The notes: generated from the letters alone by a model not told the origin. Shown: positions 1-8,445, numbered from the stretch's first letter. The stretch is 64,000 nucleotides of DNA from Streptomyces kanamyceticus (GCF_008704495.1 NZ_CP023699.1:1922001-1986000); one strand, 5' to 3'. Made by a program: numbers and translations.

Positions 1-60
1 ACAGGGATTGATGAAAATGCAGCAGAGCGACCAACGGGGCAAGAACCCAAGAGGCCAGCC

Positions 61-687
61 ATGATCACCATCGTCATCATCGCGGTGCTCGTCATCGCGG
101 CAGCCGCCCTCTTCTTCTTCGTGCGTGGACGTACCCGGGGCAGTGGCGGTCGTGAGCTGAAGCGGCGCTTCGGGCCCGAGTACGACCGTGCCGTCGCCCG
201 ACACGACGGCGACACCAAGGGCGCCGACCGGGAGCTCAGTGAGCGGGTGAAGCGGTATGGCTCCCTCAAGGAGCAGCCGCTGTCGCCCGAGGCTCACGAG
301 CACTACGTGACTCAATGGGCCACCGTTCAGGAGCAGTTCGTCGAATCCCCGCAGAAGGCCGTCATCGAGGCCGATGCGCTGCTGTCGCATCTGGCCAGGG
401 ACCGGGGCTTTCCCGACGGCGAGCCCTTCGAGGAGCAGCTGGCCGCGCTCTCCGTCCACCATGCCCACTACGTCCAGGGCTACCGCAGCACGCACACGGC
501 CGCCCGCGGCCAGAGCGGCACCGAGGAAATGCGGGAGGCCATGATCGGAGCCCGCAGCCTCTTCGAGGCACTGGTCACCGAGCAGCCGGCCGACTCGGAC
601 CGGCGTCGTCCGCAGTCTCCCGACGCCCGCGGTAACGCGCCGTGGGCATTGAACCGGCGCCATGCAAAGGGAAGTGGCACGCGATGA
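61..687 (+). CDS. Membrane-anchored protein of unknown function
   Basis: A 208-residue protein I cannot assign to a function. One hydrophobic segment spans about residues 2-21 and is followed by VRGRTRGSGG, so the positive-inside rule puts the long charged domain in the cytoplasm. That domain looks all-helical and carries FVESPQKAVIEADALL at residues 93-108, a stretch that recurs in the next gene. An AGAGG ribosome site lies 6 nt before the ATG. The stop codon overlaps the next start (ATGA at 684-687), so the two genes are probably translationally coupled. No catalytic motif is visible. The family is inferred to be an actinobacterial conserved hypothetical. Confidence 0.75.
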   Translation: MITIVIIAVLVIAAAALFFFVRGRTRGSGGRELKRRFGPEYDRAVARHDGDTKGADRELSERVKRYGSLKEQPLSPEAHEHYVTQWATVQEQFVESPQKAVIEADALLSHLARDRGFPDGEPFEEQLAALSVHHAHYVQGYRSTHTAARGQSGTEEMREAMIGARSLFEALVTEQPADSDRRRPQSPDARGNAPWALNRRHAKGSGTR

Positions 688-1103
688 TGTACGACCAGGA
701 ACGCGCCCAACAGGCCCAGGGCGGAAGGCCCGATCTCGTCGAACAGCACGCCGGGCAGGCGCCTCGCACCGAGTCCGCTCGCGCACCGCGTGAGCCGGCC
801 GCCAGTGCTGATGCATCCGTCCGCACCCCGGGGCCCACGCTGCTGGCGCAGGGCGAGCGGGACAAGCTCATCATGCGGCTCCAGCAGGCCCTCAACGGCT
901 TCGTCGAGAGTCCTCGCCAGGCCGTGGAAGAGGCCGACGGCGTCTTCGACGAAGCCGTCACCCAGCTGACCGAAACCCTCGCGGAGCGGCGCCGCGTCCT
1001 GCGCGCGAGCTGGCAGGGCCAGGACTCCGAAGCCCAGACAGAGGAACTACGGCTCGCGCTACGGCAGTACAAGGAGACCACAGAGCTACTGCTGCACATG
1101 TAG
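684..1103 (+). CDS. Small soluble protein paralogous to its upstream neighbour
   Basis: A 139-residue protein of unknown function. The start is set at the ATG that overlaps the upstream stop; a second ATG follows directly, and an upstream in-frame ATG would lie inside the previous gene. Residues 1-60 are rich in Ala, Pro, Gln and Glu and probably disordered. From about residue 63 a helical domain begins, with FVESPRQAVEEADGVF at 73-88 matching the upstream protein almost position for position. It ends in a Glu- and Arg-rich helix (EELRLALRQYKETTELL). It has no membrane segment, so it may be a soluble partner of the membrane-anchored protein. That role is inference. Confidence 0.7.
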   Translation: MMYDQERAQQAQGGRPDLVEQHAGQAPRTESARAPREPAASADASVRTPGPTLLAQGERDKLIMRLQQALNGFVESPRQAVEEADGVFDEAVTQLTETLAERRRVLRASWQGQDSEAQTEELRLALRQYKETTELLLHM

Positions 1104-1295
1104 CGCCCGCCGAGCAGTGAAGCTGCCACCTCGCAGAAAACACAGCCGCCGCCCGAAGCCGGTGCGCAAGCCCACACCGGTCGAAAGTGCGGCGGTTGTG
1201 TTCTGGCGCCGGACCGATCCGCTCGATGCCCCGCGGACGGCACCGAGCATGACGTGGTGGACGCGGCTCGGAGGATCTCCCGCCGGCCGGGCTTG

Positions 1296-1724
1296 TCACA
1301 CGCGCAGCGCCACCGGCTTCACGCTCCAGCAGGTACCGCAGGAGGCTCCTTCTTGGACCGTGGTCGCGATGAGGAACTGCGGGGGATGCGTCAAGGGGTC
1401 CTCCACCTCGATCCTCAGATCATGGTCCGCCAGCCGCAAAATCACACCGTCGCCGCTCGGGACAGCGGCCCAGATCGTCTCGCCCGTCCCGCTCGGCAAC
1501 GTCATCACCACCGCGCCGAACCGTGCCGCCGGCACCCCCAGGAGCATGCCGGTGGCCTTGTTCACCAACTGGACTCCGGCCCCGCAGACATTCACGGTCC
1601 AGTGCTCGCGCGGCCCGTCCTGCGGAACAAGCATGGCGGCGATGGCACTACGACCGAAACCGACCGCCGCCAGATTCAGTCCCGCATCCGATTGCAGCGT
1701 GACGGTGCCCACCAGTAACGCCAT
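1296..1724 (-). CDS. Hypothetical beta-rich protein
   Basis: A 142-residue protein that I do not recognise. The start chosen is the ATG at 1724, preceded by a GGGGG ribosome site; a longer reading to 1871 would add a low-complexity Gly/Arg leader with no homologous look. The sequence alternates hydrophobic and polar residues (VTLQSDAGLNLAAVGF, HWTVNVCGAGVQLVN, DHDLRIEVED), suggesting a small beta-sandwich or beta-barrel. There is no signal peptide or membrane segment. It stands alone, tail to tail with nothing obvious upstream, and is separated from the DUF6328 gene by about 140 bp. Confidence 0.5.
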   Translation of the reverse strand: MALLVGTVTLQSDAGLNLAAVGFGRSAIAAMLVPQDGPREHWTVNVCGAGVQLVNKATGMLLGVPAARFGAVVMTLPSGTGETIWAAVPSGDGVILRLADHDLRIEVEDPLTHPPQFLIATTVQEGASCGTCWSVKPVALRV

Positions 1725-1867
1725 GAGGCCCCCATTTCCACCTGCCCCTCGACCGCCGCGGACAGCCTCACCCGCCCCCGCCCCCATCACAACCCGCAAT
1801 CCAGCCACCCCGTCCGACCGGCCCGGCAACAACTCGCTTTCGTGAACCAATTGTTGAAGCAATCGCG

Positions 1868-2428
1868 TCAACGATCAGTCACGGGACCTCCACCAGCGGC
1901 GTCTTGGCCTGAGCCGGTAGCCACCGTCAGATCCACTCGGGCCTCGGCCCGAGCGGCGTGCCACCCGACGAGTTGCGGCAACAGCCCCCACAATCCGCCG
2001 CACACCAATAACGTCGCGCTGCCCGCGATCGCCCCCTCGACCCGGCCGAGCACCACGTCGACGACGAGCAGCACAGACCCCGTCAGGGCCAGCATCAACA
2101 CGCTCATGCCCGCCCCCGCCAGCCGTGAGGAGACCCGCACGATCTCGGGCTTGGCCCCCCGCTGGAACAGCGCGCGATGCAGCGCGGCCGGCGCGGTGAA
2201 CAGGGCCGCCGCCAGCACGGCGAGCAGCAGCGTCGTGATGTACATCGCGCGCTGCGTCGTGTCGAGCATGGCGAAGCGGGCGGTGAAGGCCAGCGTCAGC
2301 AAGAACGCGAACAGGATCTGGACACCGGTCTGGATGATCCGCAGCTCCTGGAGCAGCTCGCCGAAATTGCGGTCGGCCCGCTCCAGCGTCGTCTCCTCGC
2401 GCGGCGTACGGGGACTCTCCTCGGCCAT
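1868..2428 (-). CDS. DUF6328 family membrane protein
   Basis: A 186-residue integral membrane protein. The start at 2428 gives the family's usual beginning: a short acidic/basic leader (MAEESPRTPREETTLERADR) and then an amphipathic stretch (NFGELLQELRIIQTGVQILF) leading into the first membrane helix. Four hydrophobic segments follow, at about residues 40-60, 68-88, 110-132 and 137-158. The family is widespread in Streptomyces and has no assigned function. The tail after the last helix is soluble. No neighbour points to a role; the convergent relation to the upstream region and the desaturase spacing do not indicate an operon. Confidence 0.75.
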   Translation of the reverse strand: MAEESPRTPREETTLERADRNFGELLQELRIIQTGVQILFAFLLTLAFTARFAMLDTTQRAMYITTLLLAVLAAALFTAPAALHRALFQRGAKPEIVRVSSRLAGAGMSVLMLALTGSVLLVVDVVLGRVEGAIAGSATLLVCGGLWGLLPQLVGWHAARAEARVDLTVATGSGQDAAGGGPVTDR

Positions 2429-2560
2429 GTCCCAGCAAACTAGTCGACACACGCCGAACCGTCGCCAGGCCGGGCAGAGCATGCCGGGCCCACGAGGCGT
2501 ACGGACAGCCAGGCCCAGGACTCACCCTCGGACCGAACACCTGGATTCCGTCTGTGGAGT

Positions 2561-3625
2561 TCATTTCCCCGGCACAGCGAAGCGCAGGATGCGTCCCCAG
2601 GTCGAGCCGTACTGCCGCCACAACGGGCCGGTGACGTACGGGATGCCGTACTTCTCGCAGAGTTCCCGCACCCGCGGGGCGATCTCGGCATAGCGGTTGC
2701 TGGGCAGATCAGGGAAGGCATGGTGCTCGATCTGGTGGCCCAGGTTTCCGCTGAGGATGTGAAAGAGCGGTCCGCCCTCGATGTTGGCGGAGCCCTGGAT
2801 CTGCCGCAGATACCACTGCCCGCGGGTCTCGCCGTCGATGTACTCCTCGGTGAAGGTCTGCACGTCGCCGGGGAAGTGGCCGCAGAAAATGATGGTGTGC
2901 GACCACAGGTTGCGCACGGTGTTGGCGGTGAGGTTTCCCAGCAGGCAGGGCAGGGCGGAGGGCCCGGCGAGGAGCGGGAAGAGCACGTAGTCCTTGGCGA
3001 GCTGTCGGGTGGCCTTGCCGAGGAACCCGGTCAGGTCGGCTGCGAGGGAACGCCACGACTTGCGCCCCGCGGCGACTGCATCGGGCTCCAGGTCGTACAG
3101 CGCGATGCCCCACTCGAAGAACGGCGCGAGCACGAAGTTGTAGAGCGGCTGAGCGAGATGGCGCGGACGCCAGCGCTGGTCGCCGCTCATCCGGAAGACG
3201 ACGTATCCGAGGTCCCGGTCACGGTCGACGACATTGGTCCAGGTGTGATGCAGATGGTTGTGGGTGTGCTTCCACGCCTCGGCAGGCGTGAGGAAATCCC
3301 ACTCCCACGTGGCCGAGTGGATCGCCGGGTCGCCCATCCAGTCCCACTGGCCGTGCAGGATGTTGTGGCCCAGCTCCATGTTCTCCAGGATCTTGGCGAC
3401 GGCGAGCATGGCTGTCCCCGCCGCCCAGGCGGGTGGGAACAGCGAGACGGCCAGAGCGGCCCGCCCTCCCGCCTCCAGGCTGCGCTGGGCGGCGATCACC
3501 GTACGGATGTAGCGGGCGTCGTCGGCGGCGCGCGCGGCGATGATGTCGGCACGGATCCGGTCGAGCTCCTCACCGAGTTCCTTGCCCAAGGCCGTCTCGA
3601 TGGCGGCAGGACGGGTCAGAGTCAC
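2561..3625 (-). CDS. Membrane fatty-acid (acyl-CoA) desaturase
   Basis: A 354-residue di-iron desaturase of the DesA3/FA_desaturase family, which introduces a double bond into acyl chains of membrane lipids. All three histidine boxes are visible: HNILH at 87-91, the His cluster HTHNHLHH at 120-127, and HQIEHH at 297-302. Hydrophobic pairs lie before box 1, around 165-177 and around 213-232. The gene ends 18 bp before its likely electron donor is read in the opposite order: the reductase gene lies immediately upstream on the same strand (stop at 3644, this start at 3625), so they form an operon. The pairing matches mycobacterial DesA3 with its Rv3230c-type reductase. Length and motifs are complete, so it should be functional. 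Confidence 0.93.
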   Translation of the reverse strand: MTLTRPAAIETALGKELGEELDRIRADIIAARAADDARYIRTVIAAQRSLEAGGRAALAVSLFPPAWAAGTAMLAVAKILENMELGHNILHGQWDWMGDPAIHSATWEWDFLTPAEAWKHTHNHLHHTWTNVVDRDRDLGYVVFRMSGDQRWRPRHLAQPLYNFVLAPFFEWGIALYDLEPDAVAAGRKSWRSLAADLTGFLGKATRQLAKDYVLFPLLAGPSALPCLLGNLTANTVRNLWSHTIIFCGHFPGDVQTFTEEYIDGETRGQWYLRQIQGSANIEGGPLFHILSGNLGHQIEHHAFPDLPSNRYAEIAPRVRELCEKYGIPYVTGPLWRQYGSTWGRILRFAVPGK

Positions 3626-3643
3626 GGGGATCTCCTTGGGTGG

Positions 3644-4732
3644 CTAGGCGTCGAGGGCCAGCGGTCCGGCTGCCGCCGAGACGCAGGTCTGGATCATCTG
3701 GCCGGCCCGGTCGTGGACTTCGCCGGTACGCAGGTCGCACACGCGGCCGTACCTCAGCGGGGTGAGGCAGCCGAAGCAGATCCCGCGCCGGCACCCGTAC
3801 GGCATCACCACCCCCGCTGACTCGCCGACGACGAGAAGCGGGGTGACCGCGTCCGCGGTGACCTCAACACCGGTATGGGTGAACAGCACCCGGCCACCGG
3901 AAGCGGCATCGTGATCCGGCGGCAGGACCGGATCCAACTGGAAACGCTCCACATGGAGCCGCTCGCCGAGCCCCGCCCGGCCCCAATGGCACTCCACCGC
4001 GTCGAGCAGGGCGGCCGGGCCGCAGGCCCAGGTCTCCCGCTCGGGCCAGTCGGGGCAGAGCCGGGCCAGATCGTCCGGGGCGAGCCTGCCGTGCGGCCGA
4101 GTGTGGTGCTCGACATAGTCCAGCCAGTCCAACCGCCGCCGAGCCGCGTGCAGTTCGGAGCCGAAGATGCTGTCCCGGGCGCAGGGTGCGCTGTGCACCA
4201 ATACGACATCAGGGTGTGGGGGCCGACGGCTCATGAGCGTACGGAGCATGCCCATGACCGGGGTGATGCCGCTGCCGGCGGTCACCAGCAGGATGCGGGA
4301 GGCGAGACGGTCCGGAAGAACGAACTCGCCTTGCGCGGGGACGAGTCGAAGCACCGTGCCCGGTGGAGTCCGGCGGGCCAGCTGCGGAGACACTCTGCCC
4401 TCGGGCGTGACCTTGACGGTGATCGTCAGGAGCCCGTCCTGCCGCCCCGGCACCGAGGTGAGGGAGTACGTGCGCCACTGCCACACGCCGTCCATCTCGA
4501 CGCCGACCGGAAGGTACTGCCCAGGGCGGTGCCCCGCCCAGCCCCGGCCGGGCCGCAGAGCGAGCGTGACAGCATCCGGAGTCTCTGGCCACACCCCTGT
4601 CACCCGCCCTACTGGGAAGCGGGCGCCGAGCAGGGGGTCGATCAGCCCGAGATAGTCGTCCGGGGTGAGCGGGCTGGTCAGCCAGGAGGCCACATCCAGC
4701 AGCCTGCTTGCGAGGGCCAGTAACTCAGGCAT
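3644..4732 (-). CDS. Ferredoxin-type reductase partner of the desaturase
   Basis: A 362-residue flavo-iron-sulfur protein that passes electrons from NAD(P)H to the desaturase. The order is an N-terminal leader, an FAD-binding barrel (RTYSLTSVP near residue 110), an NAD-binding domain (VTAGSGITPVMGMLR), and a C-terminal plant-type [2Fe-2S] domain with Cys314, Cys319, Cys322 and Cys350 (CRRGICFGC then C). The start at 4732 is chosen because GAGAGGA lies 8 nt upstream; an upstream ATG at 4894 would add an arginine-rich leader foreign to the family. It is first in a two-gene operon. In many streptomycetes a TetR regulator lies divergently next to this pair; none is recognisable here. Confidence 0.92.
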   Translation of the reverse strand: MPELLALASRLLDVASWLTSPLTPDDYLGLIDPLLGARFPVGRVTGVWPETPDAVTLALRPGRGWAGHRPGQYLPVGVEMDGVWQWRTYSLTSVPGRQDGLLTITVKVTPEGRVSPQLARRTPPGTVLRLVPAQGEFVLPDRLASRILLVTAGSGITPVMGMLRTLMSRRPPHPDVVLVHSAPCARDSIFGSELHAARRRLDWLDYVEHHTRPHGRLAPDDLARLCPDWPERETWACGPAALLDAVECHWGRAGLGERLHVERFQLDPVLPPDHDAASGGRVLFTHTGVEVTADAVTPLLVVGESAGVVMPYGCRRGICFGCLTPLRYGRVCDLRTGEVHDRAGQMIQTCVSAAAGPLALDA

Positions 4733-5476
4733 ACGCGGATTCCTCTCGTCGCGCAGCACGACGGGTGTTGCGTACGTCGAGTCGTCCCGGGCCCGGCTGA
4801 GGCAACGTAACCACGACTGTGTGAACGGACGCGCGCCCAGGAGGCGCATCCCGCCACACGCGGTCTGCGGTATCCGGCGAGCGCGCGTCCGCACAGTGCG
4901 GTGGCCTGCGTGGGCAAGTCGGGGCGTGCCAAAGGTAATTGGCCGGATGACCGTGCCGGTTCCGCGACACCCGACCGCCCCATGAAAAGAGACTGGCTCG
5001 GGAGCTTACTCACCAGGCTGCTGGACCTTCGCGGGGAGGCAGCCGAACGCCATTGACTGGCTGTCCTGGAAGCCACAGCGGTGAGCCAGCCTGCGCCCGC
5101 ACAGCCCGCTTCGCTATTGCGACCTCCGCCACCGCACCCCGGCGTCGCGATGACGCGTGAGCGCTCCGGAGTCTTCCAAGGTCACAGGGCGCTCAGGACG
5201 AACCGGTACGCCCGGTGTTCACAGCGAGGTGCCGACAAGGGTCACGGCCGACGCCCTCCGCAAAGACCAGGATGCATGTCCATACCCACTGACGGCCGCC
5301 CTCGCCCCCGGAGTGGGCACCCGACCATGCACGAGCTGGACGTCTTCTATCGCGTGAAACTGGGGTCGAGTTGATACGCGCGCTGCACAATCAGGTTTGA
5401 AGGATGTGGTGTTCGGATCCATCGCAGGCCGAAGGGGCCTGCGCAACGGCTTCGACGTGGAAGGTGCGAATGTCGA
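4733..5476. other. Long gene-poor stretch upstream of the desaturase operon
   Basis: About 740 bp in which I find no convincing gene. Several short open frames exist on both strands, but none has a ribosome site, codon pattern and family motif together. The stretch probably carries the promoter of the reductase-desaturase operon near its left end and otherwise looks like decayed coding sequence. One frame near 5210-5330 (plus strand) has codon bias resembling coding DNA but is interrupted and unrecognised. Confidence 0.4.
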
Positions 5477-6442
5477 ATGGGCCACGATGACGCCTACCAT
5501 TGGCCTCCCGAGCTGTTGGAGCTGCTGATCGAGCTAGTGCCACGGCTGAGCCGAAGCAAGGACGGAGTCCTCGGGTTCTTGCGCGGAGCGGGCGTCAGTG
5601 AGGAGCTGCTCGCAGTACACCGACAACAGCTCGCTGCGGACAGGGCAGCAATCAGCAAGTACAAGATTGTTCGTGCCGTACTCAGCCAGATCAACGAGCA
5701 AGGCGATGCCGGCCTGCAAGTCCGACGAGAGCTACTCAAGCGGGCGATCGAGTTCGAAGACTTCTCCACGCTGTGGCCAGACGATCGACTACCAGCTCAA
5801 GGGCTGCAGGCGAACGCGCGAAGCCTGGTGAACGTCAAGGATTCGTTCACCCGGATGAACCAGGCACGTAACGACGAACGGGCAGCACGGCTTGCTGCAC
5901 GCACTGCCGAGACGGAGCGCTTGGCTCGGCGACGCGCGGAATTCGCAGCGCTTCGCGGCCGATTTGCCGACCTCTTCAACGAACTGGACCCAAGGAAGCG
6001 GGGCACCGCCCTCGAAGGCGTACTGAACGATGTCTTCAAGGCCGAAGGGGTCCTGCTCAGGGAGTCCTTTGTCCTGCGTGACGAGGACGGCCAGGTGGCC
6101 GAGCAGATCGACGGCGCGCTGGAAATGGACGGGTCCCAGTACCTCGTGGAAATCAAGTGGCGGGGCGAGCCCGTCGAGATCAACGCAATGAGCCGCCATC
6201 TCGTTCGGGTCTACGGACGTTCGGAAGTCCGCGCGCTGTTCATATCGGCCTCCGGGTTCACCGGGCCGGCGATCAAGGAAAGCGAGCGGGCCCTGAACCA
6301 GCGAGTGATCGTTCTCGGTGAACTACGAGAACTCATCCTCCTGCTCGAACAGGACGGCGATATCACACACTGGCTGCGCGAGAAGGTCCGCATCGCTCAG
6401 CTCGATCGCCGTCCCCTCGCCTTGCTGGGCTCCGACTTCTGA
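5477..6442 (+). CDS. Orphan PD-(D/E)XK restriction-endonuclease-like protein
   Basis: A 321-residue putative nuclease. Residues 10-125 form a helical domain with a distinctive conserved look (VLGFLRGAGVSEELL, FEDFSTLWPDDRL, LVNVKDSFTRM). Residues 125-165 are an Arg/Glu-rich coiled coil. Residues 165-300 form a nuclease core with Glu180 (GTALEG), Asp212 (EQIDGAL), Glu225 and Lys227 (YLVEIKW), the order expected for a PD-(D/E)XK active site of the Mrr/REase type. No methyltransferase, helicase or specificity subunit is adjacent, so it is not a classical restriction-modification cassette. It could be a type IV-like or otherwise defensive nuclease. Flanks are gene-poor and rich in relics, consistent with acquisition by transfer. 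Confidence 0.8.
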   Translation: MGHDDAYHWPPELLELLIELVPRLSRSKDGVLGFLRGAGVSEELLAVHRQQLAADRAAISKYKIVRAVLSQINEQGDAGLQVRRELLKRAIEFEDFSTLWPDDRLPAQGLQANARSLVNVKDSFTRMNQARNDERAARLAARTAETERLARRRAEFAALRGRFADLFNELDPRKRGTALEGVLNDVFKAEGVLLRESFVLRDEDGQVAEQIDGALEMDGSQYLVEIKWRGEPVEINAMSRHLVRVYGRSEVRALFISASGFTGPAIKESERALNQRVIVLGELRELILLLEQDGDITHWLREKVRIAQLDRRPLALLGSDF

Positions 6443-7276
6443 GTCGCCACTCACCAGAACCAAGACCTCACATGCGTGTTCATCCGGCCTCCGCATCAGC
6501 CACCACCAGTGCGGACCGCGGACCCCAGCCGATGTGGCACCTGGACGTCCGGGGTCGACCTACAACTGACCGGACCGGAAGTAGTTTCCATTCGGCAGAC
6601 GGGCACACCTGGACGCCGGAAGGGGCACGAGCCCCTGTGAGGGAGTCGACCAGGCGATCAGGGGCAACGCCCGACCACAGGAAGCGGCGGAAAGCGACCT
6701 CGTCAGGATCCGGGCCGAGCGTGTCTTGCGCGCTGGATCCCTGGCCCAGGCCGACCCACCAGCGACCCCCGCGGGAACAGGCCGACGGAGGTCCACATCA
6801 GTCACCGCCCCTATTACTGGGGGCCGTGTACGCACGTCTGACCAGGTGGAAGACCTCTCGTACCGTCTCGCCGCAGCGCATGTCCGTCCCTCTGCTCAGC
6901 CCATCAACGCGTCGCGTTGCCGGTACCGGGTCGCGTCAGGCGGTCAGGTAAGTGAGAGAGCCTTGGTGATCGGCAGGCCCCTATGGGGACACGCCCCGCC
7001 GGCCCGGCACCGGTAACGCACCGTCCCCAATCCGCAGCCGACACGGAGTGATCCAGGCACTTCGGCCAATGTAGTCATGAGTCAGACCTCGGACTCGGGA
7101 CAGCACCCGCCCATTCTCTCCACGCGCACCATCACCGCGCCGAGGAATGACAGATGCGGCTCGTGTTCACGTCCGAACCTCCACGGCCGTCTGCACCACG
7201 GGACGCAAACCTGACGCACCCCGCCAACGCGTCCGCCGCCCCGCGTCTCTACAAGCCCCGGGGGATGCACGCGGTA
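6443..7276. other. Gene-poor stretch containing repeat copy A
   Basis: About 830 bp without a convincing gene. It contains the first copy of an intergenic element (6807-6860) that recurs at 15998 and 21391. Open frames on both strands lack ribosome sites and recognisable motifs. A second small hairpin, with CCCC facing GGGG, lies near 6988-6998. The region probably holds remnants of insertions or deletions between the nuclease gene and the truncated FadR gene. Confidence 0.4.
6807..6860. repeat. Intergenic hairpin-plus-box element, copy A
   Basis: A short hairpin (CCCC at 6808-6811, 7-nt loop, GGGG from 6819) is followed after 14 nt by the box TCTGACCAGGTGGAAGACCT at 6837-6856. The same arrangement is found at 15998-16056 and 21391-21452. 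Spacing between hairpin and box is 14, 15 and 17 nt in the three copies. The box is nearly identical while the spacer is not, so selection or recent copying acts on the box. Confidence 0.6.
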
Positions 7277-7680
7277 TCAGTTGGGCGCAGCGTGCTGCTC
7301 ACCGGCGACCTGGTCGAAGTCGTGCGTGGCCTGGGCCAGGAGGTCGAGCATGGCCAGCTCTGCTCGGGGTGCGTCCTGGTCGCATACGGCGTCGAACACT
7401 GCCTGGTGGCTGGGCAGGGGGTCGGATGCCTGACTGTGGGAGTGGACCACGCGGTCGCGTTCGCGCAGCCCCGGTTCCAGGAGAAGGTCCATGCGGGCCA
7501 GCATCTCGTTGCCGGTGGCGTTGAGCAGCGCTCGATGGAAGGCGGTGTCCGCCTCGGCGGCGTCCGCGGGGGAGTTGGCGTGCGTCTCGGCCATGGCATC
7601 GAGGGCACTGCGCATCGCCGCCAGGTCGTCGTCGGTTCGGTGCAGCGCGGCCCTGTGCGCTGCCGCGGGTTCCACGATGG
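7277..7680 (-). pseudogene. Truncated FadR/GntR regulator (FCD domain only)
   Basis: The C-terminal ligand-binding (FCD) half of a FadR-type transcriptional regulator. It is recognisable from IVEPAAAHRAALHRTDDDL through DTAFHRALLNATGNEML to the natural stop. The winged-helix DNA-binding domain that should precede it is absent: upstream of about 7680 the reading frame runs into unrelated sequence that is the antisense of a DUF2267 relic. It therefore cannot act as a repressor. The junction at about 7680-7700 is a recombination or deletion scar. Codon use in the remaining part is still typical of Streptomyces, suggesting a fairly recent loss. Confidence 0.7.
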
Positions 7681-7689
7681 AGCGATCCG

Positions 7690-7956
7690 GTCCGCGGTGG
7701 CTACGCCAACCAGCTCGCCTGCTCCCCGACGACTGCGGGACCCTGTTCACCCTGATCGAACCGGCCAGCGAGCCACTCACTCCCACCGCCTTCGTGGCCG
7801 CGGTCGCCAAGCGCGGCAACGCCCCCATCGCCGAGGCCCAGCGCGCCGTCGATGCCGTGCTCCCCGCGCTCGCCGACGACGCCCTGCTACGCCGCATCCT
7901 CACCCAACTCCCCCAGGCCACGCCGGCTTGTTCGGCCGCACCGACCCCATGTGACG
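7690..7956 (+). pseudogene. DUF2267 gene fragment with frameshifts
   Basis: The C-terminal part of a DUF2267-type protein, readable as PDDCGTLFTLIEP, then FVAAVAKRG, AQRAVDAVLPALAD and RRILTQLP. The frame must shift near 7917 to continue into the natural end GLFGRTDPM before the stop, and another shift near 7715 joins NQLA to PDDCG. The N-terminal half is missing. It abuts the truncated FadR fragment in the opposite direction, so both genes lost their front ends at the same junction. The family assignment comes from the pattern of the second DUF2267 repeat and is moderately sure. Confidence 0.5.
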
Positions 7957-8064
7957 GTGCAGGAGGCGAACGCAGGCAGCGCTTTTCGCACAGCCGCACG
8001 TCTTTGAATGACGATCACTCGTCTGGGGCCGCCTGCCCCGGCACACGCCGGGCAGCAACGGAGG

Positions 8065-8445
8065 ATGACATTCCTCGCAGGGTTCGAACGTCGCATGGAT
8101 GCGTGGACCAGCGCCTTGTGGTCGAAGATGATCCCGCCCCCTCGGCACCCGCTGGAAGTCGTCGGCATACTGCACCGCGCATGCGACGACCACGCTCTGA
8201 TCCTCGACCGGCAGCGCACCGTGGTCCCCAACGCCTTCGCCATCGAACTGCCGCCCGAATCCCACCAGCAACTCACCGCCGACGGCGCCAACGTGGGCGG
8301 CTACCTTGCCCTCCAGGTACGCCGGTACGCGGCCGAACAGGGCTACACCTTCACCGGCCCCGTGGCAGTACAACTGACGGCTTCCCGCGACACCCGCGTC
8401 GGCCGTGTCCGTGTGCACAGCCGGATCGCACCACACCGGCCCTGA
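8065..8445 (+). CDS. Standalone DUF3662 (FhaA N-terminal-like) protein
   Basis: A 126-residue protein equivalent to the N-terminal domain of FhaA, the forkhead-associated protein that works with PknA/PknB and cell-wall regulation in actinobacteria. The hallmarks are FLAGFERRMDAW at the start, VVGILHRACDDHALI, and RTVVPNAFAIELPPE, followed by YAAEQGYTFTGPV. The FHA phosphothreonine-binding domain and the linker that normally follow are missing; the protein ends naturally in a basic tail. The ATG at 8065 is directly preceded by GGAGG, which is unusually close, so the ATG at 8095 is an alternative. It lies in the relic zone and could be a surviving fragment or a dominant-negative domain. The function is not known. 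Confidence 0.65.
   Translation: MTFLAGFERRMDAWTSALWSKMIPPPRHPLEVVGILHRACDDHALILDRQRTVVPNAFAIELPPESHQQLTADGANVGGYLALQVRRYAAEQGYTFTGPVAVQLTASRDTRVGRVRVHSRIAPHRP

Noticed and set aside
1117..1845. 242-codon plus-strand frame opposite the small beta-rich protein
   Set aside because: Pro/Arg/Thr-rich translation without motif or ribosome site; the minus-strand frame has a GGGGG site and a plausible fold.
6988..6998. Fourth hairpin of the C4/G4 type, considered as another copy of the intergenic element
   Set aside because: The conserved box does not follow it at 14-17 nt, so it does not belong to the three-copy element.
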